A stretch of DNA of 64,000 bases from Prochlorococcus marinus XMU1406 (lineage in GTDB: Bacteria > Cyanobacteriota > Cyanobacteriia > PCC-6307 > Cyanobiaceae). The notes beneath the pieces were generated by a model, which made no database searches, had not been told where the DNA came from, and worked only from the letters and a program-made list of their open reading frames with translations. Positions 28,599 through 37,936 of the stretch are shown in pieces. A program made the translations under genes and the position numbers. Location: the NCBI RefSeq assembly GCF_017696055.1, contig NZ_JAAORG010000001.1:248001-312000 (forward strand), in the 5' to 3' direction. The stretch's first letter is position 1, and each line of letters starts with the position of its first letter.

Positions 28599-29381
28599 TT
28601 ACATTCCATTAATGCAGTAACCCGCATCAACATAAATTGTTTGGCCTGAAATGCCGCTAGAGAGATCACTTAATAAAAAAGCAGCTGTATTACCTACTTC
28701 TGTTTGAGTGACTGTTCTGCGTAAAGGAGCCTTTTCTTCAACATTGTGAATCATATCTAAAATGCCACCTATAGCAGAACTCGCAAGTGTTCTTATAGGC
28801 CCAGCACTTATTGCGTTAACTCTAACTTGTTTTTCGGGACCAAGTTCTGCAGAAAGATATCTTACTGAAGCTTCTAAAGCTGCTTTAGCAACTCCCATGA
28901 CGTTATAGTTAGGAATCGCCCTTTCTGAACCTAAATAAGTTAATGAGACAACTCCAGCACCATCACTAAAAAGTGGTTTTGCTGCTTTACATAAAGGTGC
29001 TAAGGAATACGCACTTATATTAAGAGCCCTATCAAAACCCTCTGAAGTGGTAGCACTATAATCTCCAATCAATTCATCGCGTCCTGCAAATGCTAGGCAG
29101 TGAACTAATCCGTCAATTTGCCCCCAATTGTCTTTTATATTTTTAAAGATTTCTTCAATTTGAGCTGGATTTTGAACATCAAGAGGCAAAAATAACGATG
29201 GGTTTAAAGGTTCAGTTAGTTCTCTAACTTTAGACTCGAATCTTCCCTTATCATCAGGCAAATATGTGATTCCAAGTTCTGCGCCAGCTTTTGAAAGTTG
29301 TTGAGCGATACCCCATGCTATTGAACGATTGTTGGCAATTCCCGTAACAAGAATTTTTTTGCCAGTTAGATTTAGAAGCAT
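28599..29381 (-). CDS. fabI: enoyl-[acyl-carrier-protein] reductase (NADH)
   Basis: FabI reduces enoyl-ACP in the last step of each fatty-acid elongation cycle. The 260 residues have the Rossmann motif [13 protein letters not shown] (about 14-26), the FabI-type Y-X6-K catalytic pair in YNVMGVAK and a SAGPIRTLA loop. It is upstream of hisB on the same strand and divergent from the thioredoxin-like gene. Confidence 0.96.
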   Translation of the reverse strand: MLLNLTGKKILVTGIANNRSIAWGIAQQLSKAGAELGITYLPDDKGRFESKVRELTEPLNPSLFLPLDVQNPAQIEEIFKNIKDNWGQIDGLVHCLAFAGRDELIGDYSATTSEGFDRALNISAYSLAPLCKAAKPLFSDGAGVVSLTYLGSERAIPNYNVMGVAKAALEASVRYLSAELGPEKQVRVNAISAGPIRTLASSAIGGILDMIHNVEEKAPLRRTVTQTEVGNTAAFLLSDLSSGISGQTIYVDAGYCINGM

Positions 29382-29486
29382 TTTGTTTATTATTTCTATT
29401 ATTCTCCTATATAAAAGTACCTATCTTTACGGATTACTGCAAAATATACAATAATTTTCAAATATCAAAGAATTTTTAATTTGAAC

Positions 29487-30080
29487 ATGGTAAGAACAAA
29501 TTCTATGGTTTTGGAATTAGGTTTTCAATTACCGAATTTCGAAATGTTAAATGCTAATTCTTCAAAAAATGAATATTTTAGTTCTCATAATCTAGATAAA
29601 AGGCATTTACTATTAATGTTTATTTGCGCCCATTGCCCATTTGTTAAATATATTGAGAATCAAATTCTCACCTTAAGTAAAGAAATTGAAAATGCAGTTC
29701 AAACAGTTGCAATTTCTAGTAATGATATTGTCACTCATCCTTCAGATTCTCCTAAAAATTTGAGATTACAAGCACAAACACAGGGATGGAGTTTTCCTTA
29801 TCTATATGATGAAAATCAAAATTTTGCTAAGAAATTAAAAGCGGCTTGCACCCCAGATTTTTATCTTTTTTCAAATGAAGGAGATGGTGATTTTTTATTG
29901 TATTATCATGGCCAATTAGACGATAGTAGACCAGGTAATAATATCCCTCTATCTGGAAAAGATTTGCGCGCTGCCGTAAAAGATTTGAATCAAGATAATT
30001 CTTATCCTTCAAATCAGATACCTTCTTTAGGTTGCAATATAAAATGGACTCCTGGTAAAGAACCTAGTTGGTTTAAATGA
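29487..30080 (+). CDS. thioredoxin-fold protein with CAHC motif (peroxiredoxin-like)
   Basis: This 197-residue protein has a thioredoxin/peroxiredoxin-like fold. A CAHC redox motif sits in MFICAHCPFVKY (about 52-58 from the chosen start) and a cis-proline-like TPDFYLF segment follows near 130. A TTG in frame at 29481 is possible, but I chose the ATG at 29487. No signal peptide is seen. It resembles AhpC/TSA-like proteins of cyanobacteria, but the CxxC spacing is more thioredoxin-like. Substrate and partner are unknown. It ends 54 bp before the DegT gene. Confidence 0.8.
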   Translation: MVRTNSMVLELGFQLPNFEMLNANSSKNEYFSSHNLDKRHLLLMFICAHCPFVKYIENQILTLSKEIENAVQTVAISSNDIVTHPSDSPKNLRLQAQTQGWSFPYLYDENQNFAKKLKAACTPDFYLFSNEGDGDFLLYYHGQLDDSRPGNNIPLSGKDLRAAVKDLNQDNSYPSNQIPSLGCNIKWTPGKEPSWFK

Positions 30081-30134
30081 ATTAAAAAATTTTTTTTACC
30101 CATAGAAATATGGTTTAGGGTTAATATATTTACT

Positions 30135-31340
30135 ATGCAGATACCTCCATTTACTTTAGATAGGCAGTTCCAAGAAATTGGCTCTGAAATTGATAGTGAG
30201 GTTTCTAAAGTTTTAAAAGGGGGCCAGTATATTGGAGGACAAGAAATTGCCAAATTTGAGGAGAGTTTTTCAAATCTGATTGGTGTTGAAAATACTATTG
30301 GATGTAATAGTGGAACTGATGCTTTAGTATTAGCTTTGCGCGCATTAGATATTGGTGTGGGTGATGAAGTTATTACCTCATCTTTTAGCTTTTTTGCAAC
30401 TGCAGAGGCTATTAGTGCAGTTGGTGCTAATCCTGTTTTGGTAGATATAGATCCAGAAACTTATCTCATTAATACTGAACTAATAGAACAAGAAATAAAT
30501 TCTAATACCAAGGCAATTATGCCAGTGCATCTATTTGGTAATGCAGTGAATATGACCTTAATAAAATCTTTGGCCAAGAAATATGATTTAAAAGTAATCG
30601 AAGATTGTGCTCAGGCAACATGCACAATGTGGGAAACTTCCAAAGTTGGTAGTATCGGTGATATAGGCTGTTTTAGCTTTTTCCCTACTAAAAATTTAGG
30701 AGCTGCTGGAGATGGTGGAGCGGTAACAACTTCAGATCAGAAGATTGCAAAAAAAATTAGAGAACTGGCTGTTCATGGCAGCCCAATAAGATATCATCAT
30801 ACCCAAATTGGATATAACAGCAGACTTGATACCATTCAAGCTGCCATATTAAACATTAAAATTAAATATATTTCTAAGTGGATTAATAATCGCCAAAAAA
30901 TTGCTAATAATTACCTTGATTTATTAGAAAAAAATCCATTTATTAGTTTTCCAAAAATTAGCTCTGATTCAATTTCCCATTCTTGGAATCAATTTGTAAT
31001 CAAATTAAGAAACGATAAATATTTTTTAAACGAAGATCTTTCAAATTTATTTGATACTGATTGCAAAAAATACTATTCCTTAAGGAATTTGGTAAAACAA
31101 CAACTTTTTGAAAAAGGTATTAATTCAATTATTTATTATCCAATTCCAATACACGCACAAATAGCTTACAAAAATAAAAATTTTTCTAGAACAAAACTCA
31201 TTAATACAGAGAGAATTTGTACAGAAGTTCTTAGTCTTCCAATGTTTCCTGAAATTTCTTATGAAGAGCAAGTTTATGTAGCAGAAAATTTAAATAAAGT
31301 TTTGAAGAATTGTATAGAGGAAATTCAAATTTCAGCATAA
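30135..31340 (+). CDS. DegT/DnrJ/EryC1/StrS family aminotransferase
   Basis: This is a PLP-dependent sugar aminotransferase of 401 residues, probably acting on a nucleotide-linked keto sugar for surface polysaccharide. The PLP lysine is K186 in FFPTKNLGAAGDGGA, and the conserved IEDCAQA segment precedes it. There is no sugar dehydratase or glycosyltransferase next to it, so the pathway is not evident. It overlaps the photolyase gene by 16 bp in convergent orientation. A thioredoxin-like gene lies upstream. Confidence 0.9.
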   Translation: MQIPPFTLDRQFQEIGSEIDSEVSKVLKGGQYIGGQEIAKFEESFSNLIGVENTIGCNSGTDALVLALRALDIGVGDEVITSSFSFFATAEAISAVGANPVLVDIDPETYLINTELIEQEINSNTKAIMPVHLFGNAVNMTLIKSLAKKYDLKVIEDCAQATCTMWETSKVGSIGDIGCFSFFPTKNLGAAGDGGAVTTSDQKIAKKIRELAVHGSPIRYHHTQIGYNSRLDTIQAAILNIKIKYISKWINNRQKIANNYLDLLEKNPFISFPKISSDSISHSWNQFVIKLRNDKYFLNEDLSNLFDTDCKKYYSLRNLVKQQLFEKGINSIIYYPIPIHAQIAYKNKNFSRTKLINTERICTEVLSLPMFPEISYEEQVYVAENLNKVLKNCIEEIQISA

Positions 31341-32761
31341 ATTGATTTAAATAATCTTTGTTGTATTTTGTGATTGACAATAGGGCTTGAATAATTATTT
31401 TTTTCTAAATTAGATATCTCCCCATTTAATAATTCTGAATTTGACACTTTAGATATTTCAGGAATCCAATATTTTATATATTCGCAAATAGGATCAAATT
31501 TTTTTGCTTGGGTATATGGATTAAAAATTCTAAGTGGTTTTGGATCCATACCGCTACTGGCGCTCCACTGCCATCCCCCATTATTTGCAGCTAAGTCTCC
31601 ATCAACCAAAGTCTCCATAAATTTTTTCTCGCCCATTTGCCAATTGCATATAAGATCTTTTACCAGAAATGAAGCGACTATCATCCTACATCTGTTATGC
31701 ATCCAGCCAGTACTATTTAGTTGACGCATTGCAGCATCAACTATAGGTACTCCAGTCTCTCCGTTGCTCCAATGCTGAAACCATTCATTATTGTTTTGCC
31801 ATGGAAAGTGATCCCATTTTTTTCTATATGGACCTTTCTCTAGCTCTGGGAAATGGAATAAGCAATGTTGATAAAATTCACGCCAAACAAGTTCTTTTTG
31901 CCAAGTTTCAATTGATAGATAATTTCCTTGATTTGCAAAATCTGAATTTAAATTTAATGAGGCGTTCCAAATTTTTCTAATGCTAATGGTGCCGAATCTG
32001 AGAGATGCACTTAGAAAAGATGTCCCATTATGGGAAGGAAAATCTCGTGCAGAATTATAAGAATATATTTTTTTTTCGTTAATGAAGTTTTCTAATAATG
32101 TTTCTGCAGCCTTCTCTCCAGGTCTACATGGACAAATATTCGAACCAGGAAATTTGATATTTTTAATAAATTTCTCTAGAACCGAATCAGATGAATTTAT
32201 TGTCTTATTTTCTTTGAGTTTATTATCTATATCTTTAAACTGGAAAACAACTTTATCTTGGTCGTATGGACCTAATAAATTCATTTTTGATTTAAGGTTT
32301 TTATAAAAAGGCCCATAAACTGAATAAGGTTTATTATTTCCGGAAAATATTTTTAAAGGTTCTATTAATAAGTGATCCCAAGTTTCAATAACTTGAATAT
32401 TTTGTTCTTTTAAATTTTTTTTTATTTGTAAATCACGATTAATCTCATAAGGTTCAATTGATCTATTCCAAAAAACAAATTTAGCATCTATTTTCTTTGC
32501 TAATTTAGGAATTATTAATACTGGATCTCCTTCTTCCATAACTAATCTACTACCCATTTTTTTCCAGTTATTACCTAATTCTTGAAGCGAATTTCCTAGA
32601 AACCAAGCTCTTGAACTTGCATTGAAATCGTGTGAGTAATTTTTATCAAATATATAAGTTGAAGTAATAGCATTTGATAATGAAAATGCTTTGATTAAAG
32701 CTTGATTATCAAATATTCTTAAATCCTTTCTGTGCCAAAAAAGTATTCTAGGTTTATTCAT
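31325..32761 (-). CDS. phrB: deoxyribodipyrimidine photolyase
   Basis: This is a class I CPD photolyase of 478 residues that repairs UV-induced thymine dimers with blue light. The N-terminal Rossmann domain starts WHRKDLRIFDNQAL. The FAD-binding C-terminal domain contains the conserved HNRCRMIVASF, DGDLAANNGGWQW and SGMDPKPLRIFNP segments. The antenna chromophore cannot be read from the sequence. The ATG overlaps the Nudix gene stop by 4 bp, so translational coupling is likely. A UV repair enzyme suits a surface-living phototroph. Confidence 0.94.
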   Translation of the reverse strand: MNKPRILFWHRKDLRIFDNQALIKAFSLSNAITSTYIFDKNYSHDFNASSRAWFLGNSLQELGNNWKKMGSRLVMEEGDPVLIIPKLAKKIDAKFVFWNRSIEPYEINRDLQIKKNLKEQNIQVIETWDHLLIEPLKIFSGNNKPYSVYGPFYKNLKSKMNLLGPYDQDKVVFQFKDIDNKLKENKTINSSDSVLEKFIKNIKFPGSNICPCRPGEKAAETLLENFINEKKIYSYNSARDFPSHNGTSFLSASLRFGTISIRKIWNASLNLNSDFANQGNYLSIETWQKELVWREFYQHCLFHFPELEKGPYRKKWDHFPWQNNNEWFQHWSNGETGVPIVDAAMRQLNSTGWMHNRCRMIVASFLVKDLICNWQMGEKKFMETLVDGDLAANNGGWQWSASSGMDPKPLRIFNPYTQAKKFDPICEYIKYWIPEISKVSNSELLNGEISNLEKNNYSSPIVNHKIQQRLFKSIYAEI

Positions 32762-33321
32762 AATTTATCTAAAAATTGTTTAGCTCTAAACCAAGCCGTC
32801 ACGGTTTTTGCGTCAAGAATTTCATCCCCACTAGAAATAAGATTATCTAGTTCGTCGTGATCTAAAATTAATACTTCTATATCTTCATCTAAATCTCCTT
32901 GAACCTCGGAATTGAGTTTGTTTAAATCACGAGCTAAAAATAAATAAATTTCTTCATCTGCATACCCAGGAGCAGGGACAAGAGTGCCTAGTTCATCCCA
33001 TTTGTTTGCACTGAATCCAGCCTCTTCTTGTATTTCTCTTTGAATTGAATTAATAGGTGTTTCACCTATTTCTAATGTACCTGCTGGAAATTCTAATAAA
33101 TACCTTGAAATAGCAAATCTATATTGCCGAAGAATGATAACTTTATTGTCTTTTGTAATAGGTACGGCTAATGCTGCCCCAGGATGCTTAATGTATCCAT
33201 ATTCACCTTCATGTCCATTTGGAAGCTCAATTCTATTTATTTCGAAACTAAATTTTTTAGACTTTAACTCAGATATTTTTTCTTTAAAAATGGATCTTTT
33301 TAGAAGGTTTTTGTTGCCCAT
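32758..33321 (-). CDS. Nudix hydrolase (ADP-ribose pyrophosphatase-like)
   Basis: This 187-residue Nudix protein has the full box GX5EX7REUXEEXGU, starting at GTLEIGETPINS and running through REIQEEAGF, in the middle of the sequence. A RFAISRYLLEFPAG segment ahead of it resembles ADP-ribose pyrophosphatases. It probably hydrolyses a nucleoside diphosphate linked to another group, but the substrate is not known. It lies upstream of the photolyase gene on the same strand and overlaps its start by 4 bp. Confidence 0.9.
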   Translation of the reverse strand: MGNKNLLKRSIFKEKISELKSKKFSFEINRIELPNGHEGEYGYIKHPGAALAVPITKDNKVIILRQYRFAISRYLLEFPAGTLEIGETPINSIQREIQEEAGFSANKWDELGTLVPAPGYADEEIYLFLARDLNKLNSEVQGDLDEDIEVLILDHDELDNLISSGDEILDAKTVTAWFRAKQFLDKL

Positions 33322-33369
33322 GAATTTTAAAATAAAAATAGCCTAACAGTTATTTTTTGGTTTTGTAAA

Positions 33370-33948
33370 TCAATTAATAGACCATTTTGGATCATCAAAC
33401 TTTGTGATTTTTTGGCTTCTACTTAAGATTTCAGATAATGGTGTAATAACGAAATTCCGATTCATGAATCTAGGGTGAGGTAATGTTAATTCCTCGTCAA
33501 TCGTATGAAAATCTTCCCACCAAAGAATATCTAAATCGAGACATCTTGATAACCATTTCTTACCCTTTGGCGTCTTTTCTCGTCCGAAAAATTTTTCTAA
33601 CTTTTTTAGCTCTTTTAAAAGTAATTTCGCTTTTTTATTTGATGGTTTAGGGAAAGAATTACTTTTTACAAGTAATAGTGTATTTAAATAATTTGGCTGC
33701 TCATTTTCAACACCATGAGGTAATGTCTCATAAATTGAAGACCAAAAAAAGTTTGCATGAAATTCGCTTTTCTCTTCTTTTTGTTCGTTGGAACTATTTC
33801 CCCACTCATTTATTATTTCCTCTATTTTTGGTTTGCAAATTAATAGTGACTCAAGAGGGCTTCCGAATTTACTATCAATATTTGCTCCGAGGGATATACA
33901 TAGTCCATTTTTGATATTAAGATTTGATAATTCCACTACAAAAAACAA
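33370..33948 (-). CDS. folK: 2-amino-4-hydroxy-6-hydroxymethyldihydropteridine pyrophosphokinase
   Basis: FolK transfers pyrophosphate from ATP to 6-hydroxymethyl-dihydropterin in folate synthesis. The 192 residues include [13 protein letters not shown] at the start, a [10 protein letters not shown] metal-binding segment and a LTLPHPRF motif near 155. The start at 33948 is a TTG; a GTG four codons later (33936) is an equally good choice. The gene is on the same strand as and 48 bp upstream of the Nudix gene, and is divergent from chlD. Confidence 0.94.
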   Translation of the reverse strand: MFFVVELSNLNIKNGLCISLGANIDSKFGSPLESLLICKPKIEEIINEWGNSSNEQKEEKSEFHANFFWSSIYETLPHGVENEQPNYLNTLLLVKSNSFPKPSNKKAKLLLKELKKLEKFFGREKTPKGKKWLSRCLDLDILWWEDFHTIDEELTLPHPRFMNRNFVITPLSEILSRSQKITKFDDPKWSIN

Positions 33949-33984
33949 AGTTATTGGATAAATTCTATATCAGGCATTTTTAAA

Positions 33985-36162
33985 GTGATTTTGAACCCCG
34001 AGTTAAAAGAAAAAGGAGAAATAAAAGATTTAATGAAGTCAAAGGATTCTTTTAGAGCTTTCCCTTTGGCCGCAATTACAGGTCATAGCTTATTGAAATT
34101 ATCTTTACTTTTAGCAGCAGTTGATCCCAGTTTAGGGGGAGTGATTATTGCTGGCGGAAGAGGTACTGGTAAGTCAGTATTAGCAAGGGGTTTGCATACT
34201 TTACTTCCTCCTATAGAGGTATTAAATAATGAATTAATACTGGAAAAGCTAACTGAGAAAAATAGTGGAACTTCATTAAGACCTATTGGTAGGAACCTAG
34301 ATCCAGATAAACCAGAGGAATGGGATATTAGTACTAATAAATTGTTGGAGCAGGTAATTGGACGTGATTATTTGAATCAAATTGAAGAAATTCCGAAAAA
34401 AGTAAGAGAGGCTCCATTTATTCAAGTTCCCATTGGCATAACTGAAGACAGGCTTGTTGGATCAATTGACGTCGCTGCATCATTAAGTACGGGGGAACAA
34501 GTTTTTCAACCTGGAATTCTAGCAGAGGCTCATAGAGGTGTTCTTTATGTAGACGATATAAATTTATTGGATGATGGCATTGTAAATTTAATTCTTGAAG
34601 CCACAGGAAGAGAGAAAAATAATATTGAAAGAGATGGTTTAAGCCTTTCTCATCCTTGTAAGTCACTTTTAATAGCAACTTATAATCCTGAAGAAGGTGC
34701 TCTAAGAGATCATGTCTTAGATCGTTTTGCCATCGTGCTTTCCGCAGATCAATCTATTAATAATTCTCAAAGAGTTGAGATTACAAAATCTGTTTTATCA
34801 CATGCAGAAAATAATATTAAATTTTCAGAAAAATGGTCGGAAGAATCTGATAATTTATCAACTCAATTAATTTTGGCAAGGCAATGGTTAAAGGATGTCA
34901 AGATAACAAAAGAGCAAATAACCTATTTAGTCAATGAAGCTCTTAGAGGAGGAGTAGAAGGGCATAGGTCAGAATTATTTGCAGTAAAAGTAGCAAAGGC
35001 TAATGCAGCTCTTCGAGGCGATGAAAATGTAAATTCTGAAGATCTAAAAGTCGCAGTAAGGTTAGTTATTCTTCCACGAGCAATGCAAATACCGCCAGAA
35101 GATGATGATATTCAACCACCTCCTCCAGAGGATCAGAGTCCCCCACCCCCACCTCAATCAAACAATGAAGAGTCTGAACCTGAGACTAGTGAAAATGATA
35201 ATGAGCAAGACCAAGAACAAGAAGAAGATAATTCTGACGGGGAAGAAGAATCTACTCCCGAAATACCTGAAGAATTTATATTAGACCCTGAGGCATGTAT
35301 GGTTGATCCTGATTTATTGCTTTTTTCATCAGCTAAAGCTAAAGCAGGGAATAGCGGGAGTAGATCAGTCATATTTAGTGACAGTAGAGGAAGATATGTA
35401 AAACCTATTATTCCAAGAGGTAAAGTAAAAAGAATTGCTGTAGATGCTACCCTTCGAGCTGCTGCGCCTTATCAAAAATCGAGAAGATTAAGGAACCCTA
35501 ATAAATCAATAATTATAGAAGAAAATGACTTTAGGGCTAAGCTTCTTCAAAAAAAGGCGGGTGCTTTAGTCATTTTTCTTGTTGATGCTAGTGGTTCTAT
35601 GGCTCTTAATAGAATGCAAAGTGCCAAAGGCGCTGTAATAAGACTTTTAACAGAAGCATATGAGAATAGAGATGAAGTAGCTCTTATTCCTTTTAGAGGT
35701 AATCAGGCCGAAGTGCTTTTGCCTCCAACAAGATCAATAACTGCTGCAAAAAGAAGGTTGGAAACAATGCCTTGTGGTGGAGGATCTCCTTTGGCACATG
35801 GACTAACACAATCAGCAAAAGTAGCAAAAAATGCTCTTTCAACAGGAGATATAGGTCAAGTTATTGTTGTAGGGATCACTGATGGTAGAGGTAATGTTCC
35901 ATTAGGTTTATCTTTAGGACAAAATGAGGTTGAAGAAAACGAAAATACAAATGCAAATTTAAAGCAAGAGGTTCTTGATATTGCAGCAAAATATCCCATG
36001 CTTGGGATAAAACTTTTGATAATTGATACAGAAAGAAAATTTATTGCAAGTGGATTTGGTAAAGAATTAGCAGAGGCAGCTCAAGGGAAATATGTTCAAC
36101 TGCCAAAAGCTACAGATAAAGCAATCGCAGCTATGGCATTAAATGCCATAAATGAATTTTAA
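33985..36162 (+). CDS. chlD: magnesium-protoporphyrin IX chelatase subunit D
   Basis: ChlD, with ChlI and ChlH, inserts Mg into protoporphyrin IX, the first committed step of chlorophyll synthesis. The N-terminal AAA+ domain resembles ChlI and has [15 protein letters not shown] and [10 protein letters not shown] Pro-rich and very acidic linker (about 371-430) follows, then a C-terminal von Willebrand A domain with the MIDAS-like VDASGSMA. The start is uncertain: a GTG at 33985 gives 725 residues, while the in-frame ATG at 34033 would remove 16. It is divergent from folK by 36 bp. Confidence 0.96.
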   Translation: MILNPELKEKGEIKDLMKSKDSFRAFPLAAITGHSLLKLSLLLAAVDPSLGGVIIAGGRGTGKSVLARGLHTLLPPIEVLNNELILEKLTEKNSGTSLRPIGRNLDPDKPEEWDISTNKLLEQVIGRDYLNQIEEIPKKVREAPFIQVPIGITEDRLVGSIDVAASLSTGEQVFQPGILAEAHRGVLYVDDINLLDDGIVNLILEATGREKNNIERDGLSLSHPCKSLLIATYNPEEGALRDHVLDRFAIVLSADQSINNSQRVEITKSVLSHAENNIKFSEKWSEESDNLSTQLILARQWLKDVKITKEQITYLVNEALRGGVEGHRSELFAVKVAKANAALRGDENVNSEDLKVAVRLVILPRAMQIPPEDDDIQPPPPEDQSPPPPPQSNNEESEPETSENDNEQDQEQEEDNSDGEEESTPEIPEEFILDPEACMVDPDLLLFSSAKAKAGNSGSRSVIFSDSRGRYVKPIIPRGKVKRIAVDATLRAAAPYQKSRRLRNPNKSIIIEENDFRAKLLQKKAGALVIFLVDASGSMALNRMQSAKGAVIRLLTEAYENRDEVALIPFRGNQAEVLLPPTRSITAAKRRLETMPCGGGSPLAHGLTQSAKVAKNALSTGDIGQVIVVGITDGRGNVPLGLSLGQNEVEENENTNANLKQEVLDIAAKYPMLGIKLLIIDTERKFIASGFGKELAEAAQGKYVQLPKATDKAIAAMALNAINEF

Positions 36163-36168
36163 ATATTT

Positions 36169-37014
36169 TTATGGATAAATTTCGTTAAGGAATTTTGAAA
36201 GTCCAATCGTTAAATCTCTTAAAGATTTAGTTAACTCTTTATCTTGTGTTAATTTTTCAAAATCATCGCTCATATCATCTATTTTGGTTGAGATAGACCT
36301 AGCAGCATTAATTGTCAATTTGATGTCATTAAGGGTTTCTTTGTCGTCAATAGTAGACAAAATGTTATTTAAATGTTTAGCCGCAATTGTAATTTCTTTT
36401 ATTAGAGGTTCTACTCTTTGTAGTTCTTGTTTCGATAAATAAATTAATTCATCAAGATTTTCTTGTGTTCTGTCAAATTGGTCAACTGAGTTAACAATGT
36501 TTTCAATTAAGTTTTCTTGATTTGTGTCTTTTAGAAGTTGGCTTATTCTATTAGTTATATTCGAGAGACTTGATAGTTGTTTACCTGTGATAGTGTCTCC
36601 TTGACAAATAATTAATTTGGTATCGCATTTTTCGGATATAGGTTTTGCAATGTTTTTGGGAATTGTCTTATCACTAGTTTCTAAAGAAACCTGTACATCT
36701 CCTCCAAGGAAAGAATTTGTAACTACCCTTGCAAATACTGGCCTTGGAAGAATAATTTCAGGATTATTTAAAACTATTTTTGCTTTAATTGATTCATTCG
36801 TGAACAAGATATCTTCTATCGATCCAACTAAGATTCCTCTGTAAGTAACTGGAGATTTTTTTGATAAACCGCTTGCGTTATTGAATTCAGCAAAGATGTG
36901 CCAATTTTTTGAAGATAATCTAACTCCTCTTAGCCAAAAAGAAAAAAATGTGAATATTAAAATTCCTCCCAATAAGGAAAAACCAACTATTGAATCTCGT
37001 AGGCTTCTACGCAT
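36169..37014 (-). CDS. MlaD/MCE domain protein, substrate-binding part of a lipid ABC transporter
   Basis: This 281-residue protein has one N-terminal membrane anchor (about 8-30), an MCE domain with SPVTYRGILVGSIEDI near 53-70, and a helical C-terminal part. It is the periplasmic lipid-binding subunit of an Mla/TGD-type transporter, which moves phospholipids between membranes. It is followed on the same strand by the ABC ATPase gene upstream of it (5 bp gap). No permease gene (MlaE type) lies nearby, so that subunit must be encoded elsewhere. Confidence 0.9.
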   Translation of the reverse strand: MRRSLRDSIVGFSLLGGILIFTFFSFWLRGVRLSSKNWHIFAEFNNASGLSKKSPVTYRGILVGSIEDILFTNESIKAKIVLNNPEIILPRPVFARVVTNSFLGGDVQVSLETSDKTIPKNIAKPISEKCDTKLIICQGDTITGKQLSSLSNITNRISQLLKDTNQENLIENIVNSVDQFDRTQENLDELIYLSKQELQRVEPLIKEITIAAKHLNNILSTIDDKETLNDIKLTINAARSISTKIDDMSDDFEKLTQDKELTKSLRDLTIGLSKFLNEIYP

Positions 37015-37019
37015 AATTT

Positions 37020-37823
37020 CTAAATGTCTTTGGGTTGCATTGGACCATCAAGTTTCCCATTCCTAAATTGAAATACATAGGGATCTTTACTCTTTTTAAA
37101 TTCATCAATCGAGCCAGCCCATCTGAATTTGCCTCCATAAAGCATTAAAACTTTATCTGAAGTTCTTTCTATAGTACTAAGAACATGGCTAACCACAATA
37201 GATGATCCGCTAGCTTTATGATTTGTTTTATTTATCAAATCTTCAATTCTTGATGAGGCAATAGGATCAAGGCCGGCAGTTGGTTCATCAAAGAGTAGTA
37301 AAGGTTTAGACTTTGCATTAAGAGTTTGATCAGTAATTAATGCCCTCGCAAAACTTACTCTTTTTTGCATGCCTCCACTTAATTCATTTGGAAGTTTATT
37401 CTCGACATTAAATAATCCTACCTCAGCTAAGCATTCACTTACTATTTCATGGATAGACTTTTTAGAAAGGTTTTGATTTCTCTTGAGTAGAAAACCTACA
37501 TTTTCTTCAATAGTTAGAGATCCTAATAAAGCCGGATTCTGAAAAACTAGTCTTACATCAGGAGGATTATTTTGATCTAATCTCAAATAGGTTTGCTTCT
37601 CACCAAATATTCTTAATTCTCCCTTGGTGGGTAAAATTAGTCCTGCTAATATTTTTAATATGGTTGATTTACCAGAACCTGAGGGGCCAACAATAGCTAA
37701 TTTCTCTCCATCTTTAAGTTCAAAATTTATTTGATTAAGCACATCAACTTCCCCCCAGCTTATTGAGAGGTTTTTTGTTTCAACTGCATGCTTTGATTTT
37801 TTCAAAACTTTTATAAGAAACAT
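37020..37823 (-). CDS. ABC transporter ATP-binding protein (MlaF-like)
   Basis: This 267-residue ATPase has a Walker A motif GPSGSGKST (46-54), a signature LSGGMQKRV, a Walker B LLLFDEPTAGLDP and the H-loop region SHVLSTIE. It belongs to the Mla/TGD3-like group and is transcribed together with the MCE gene, 5 bp downstream. Together they form the energy and substrate-binding parts of a phospholipid transporter. The gene is divergent from yvcK by 113 bp. Confidence 0.92.
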   Translation of the reverse strand: MFLIKVLKKSKHAVETKNLSISWGEVDVLNQINFELKDGEKLAIVGPSGSGKSTILKILAGLILPTKGELRIFGEKQTYLRLDQNNPPDVRLVFQNPALLGSLTIEENVGFLLKRNQNLSKKSIHEIVSECLAEVGLFNVENKLPNELSGGMQKRVSFARALITDQTLNAKSKPLLLFDEPTAGLDPIASSRIEDLINKTNHKASGSSIVVSHVLSTIERTSDKVLMLYGGKFRWAGSIDEFKKSKDPYVFQFRNGKLDGPMQPKDI

Positions 37824-37936
37824 CTATATATTTCATTTTGCCTATTTTTAGAAATAAAAAAAGGATGTATGAATTTGATTTATAATGATTTTATATAGTC
37901 TTTAAATTTGAGAAAAATAATTTAAGAGGTTTTTTA

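Noticed and set aside
28580-28669. N-terminal extension of hisB of 30 codons
   Set aside because: It overlaps the fabI end and adds residues not seen in the HisB family; the ATG at 28579 gives the normal protein.
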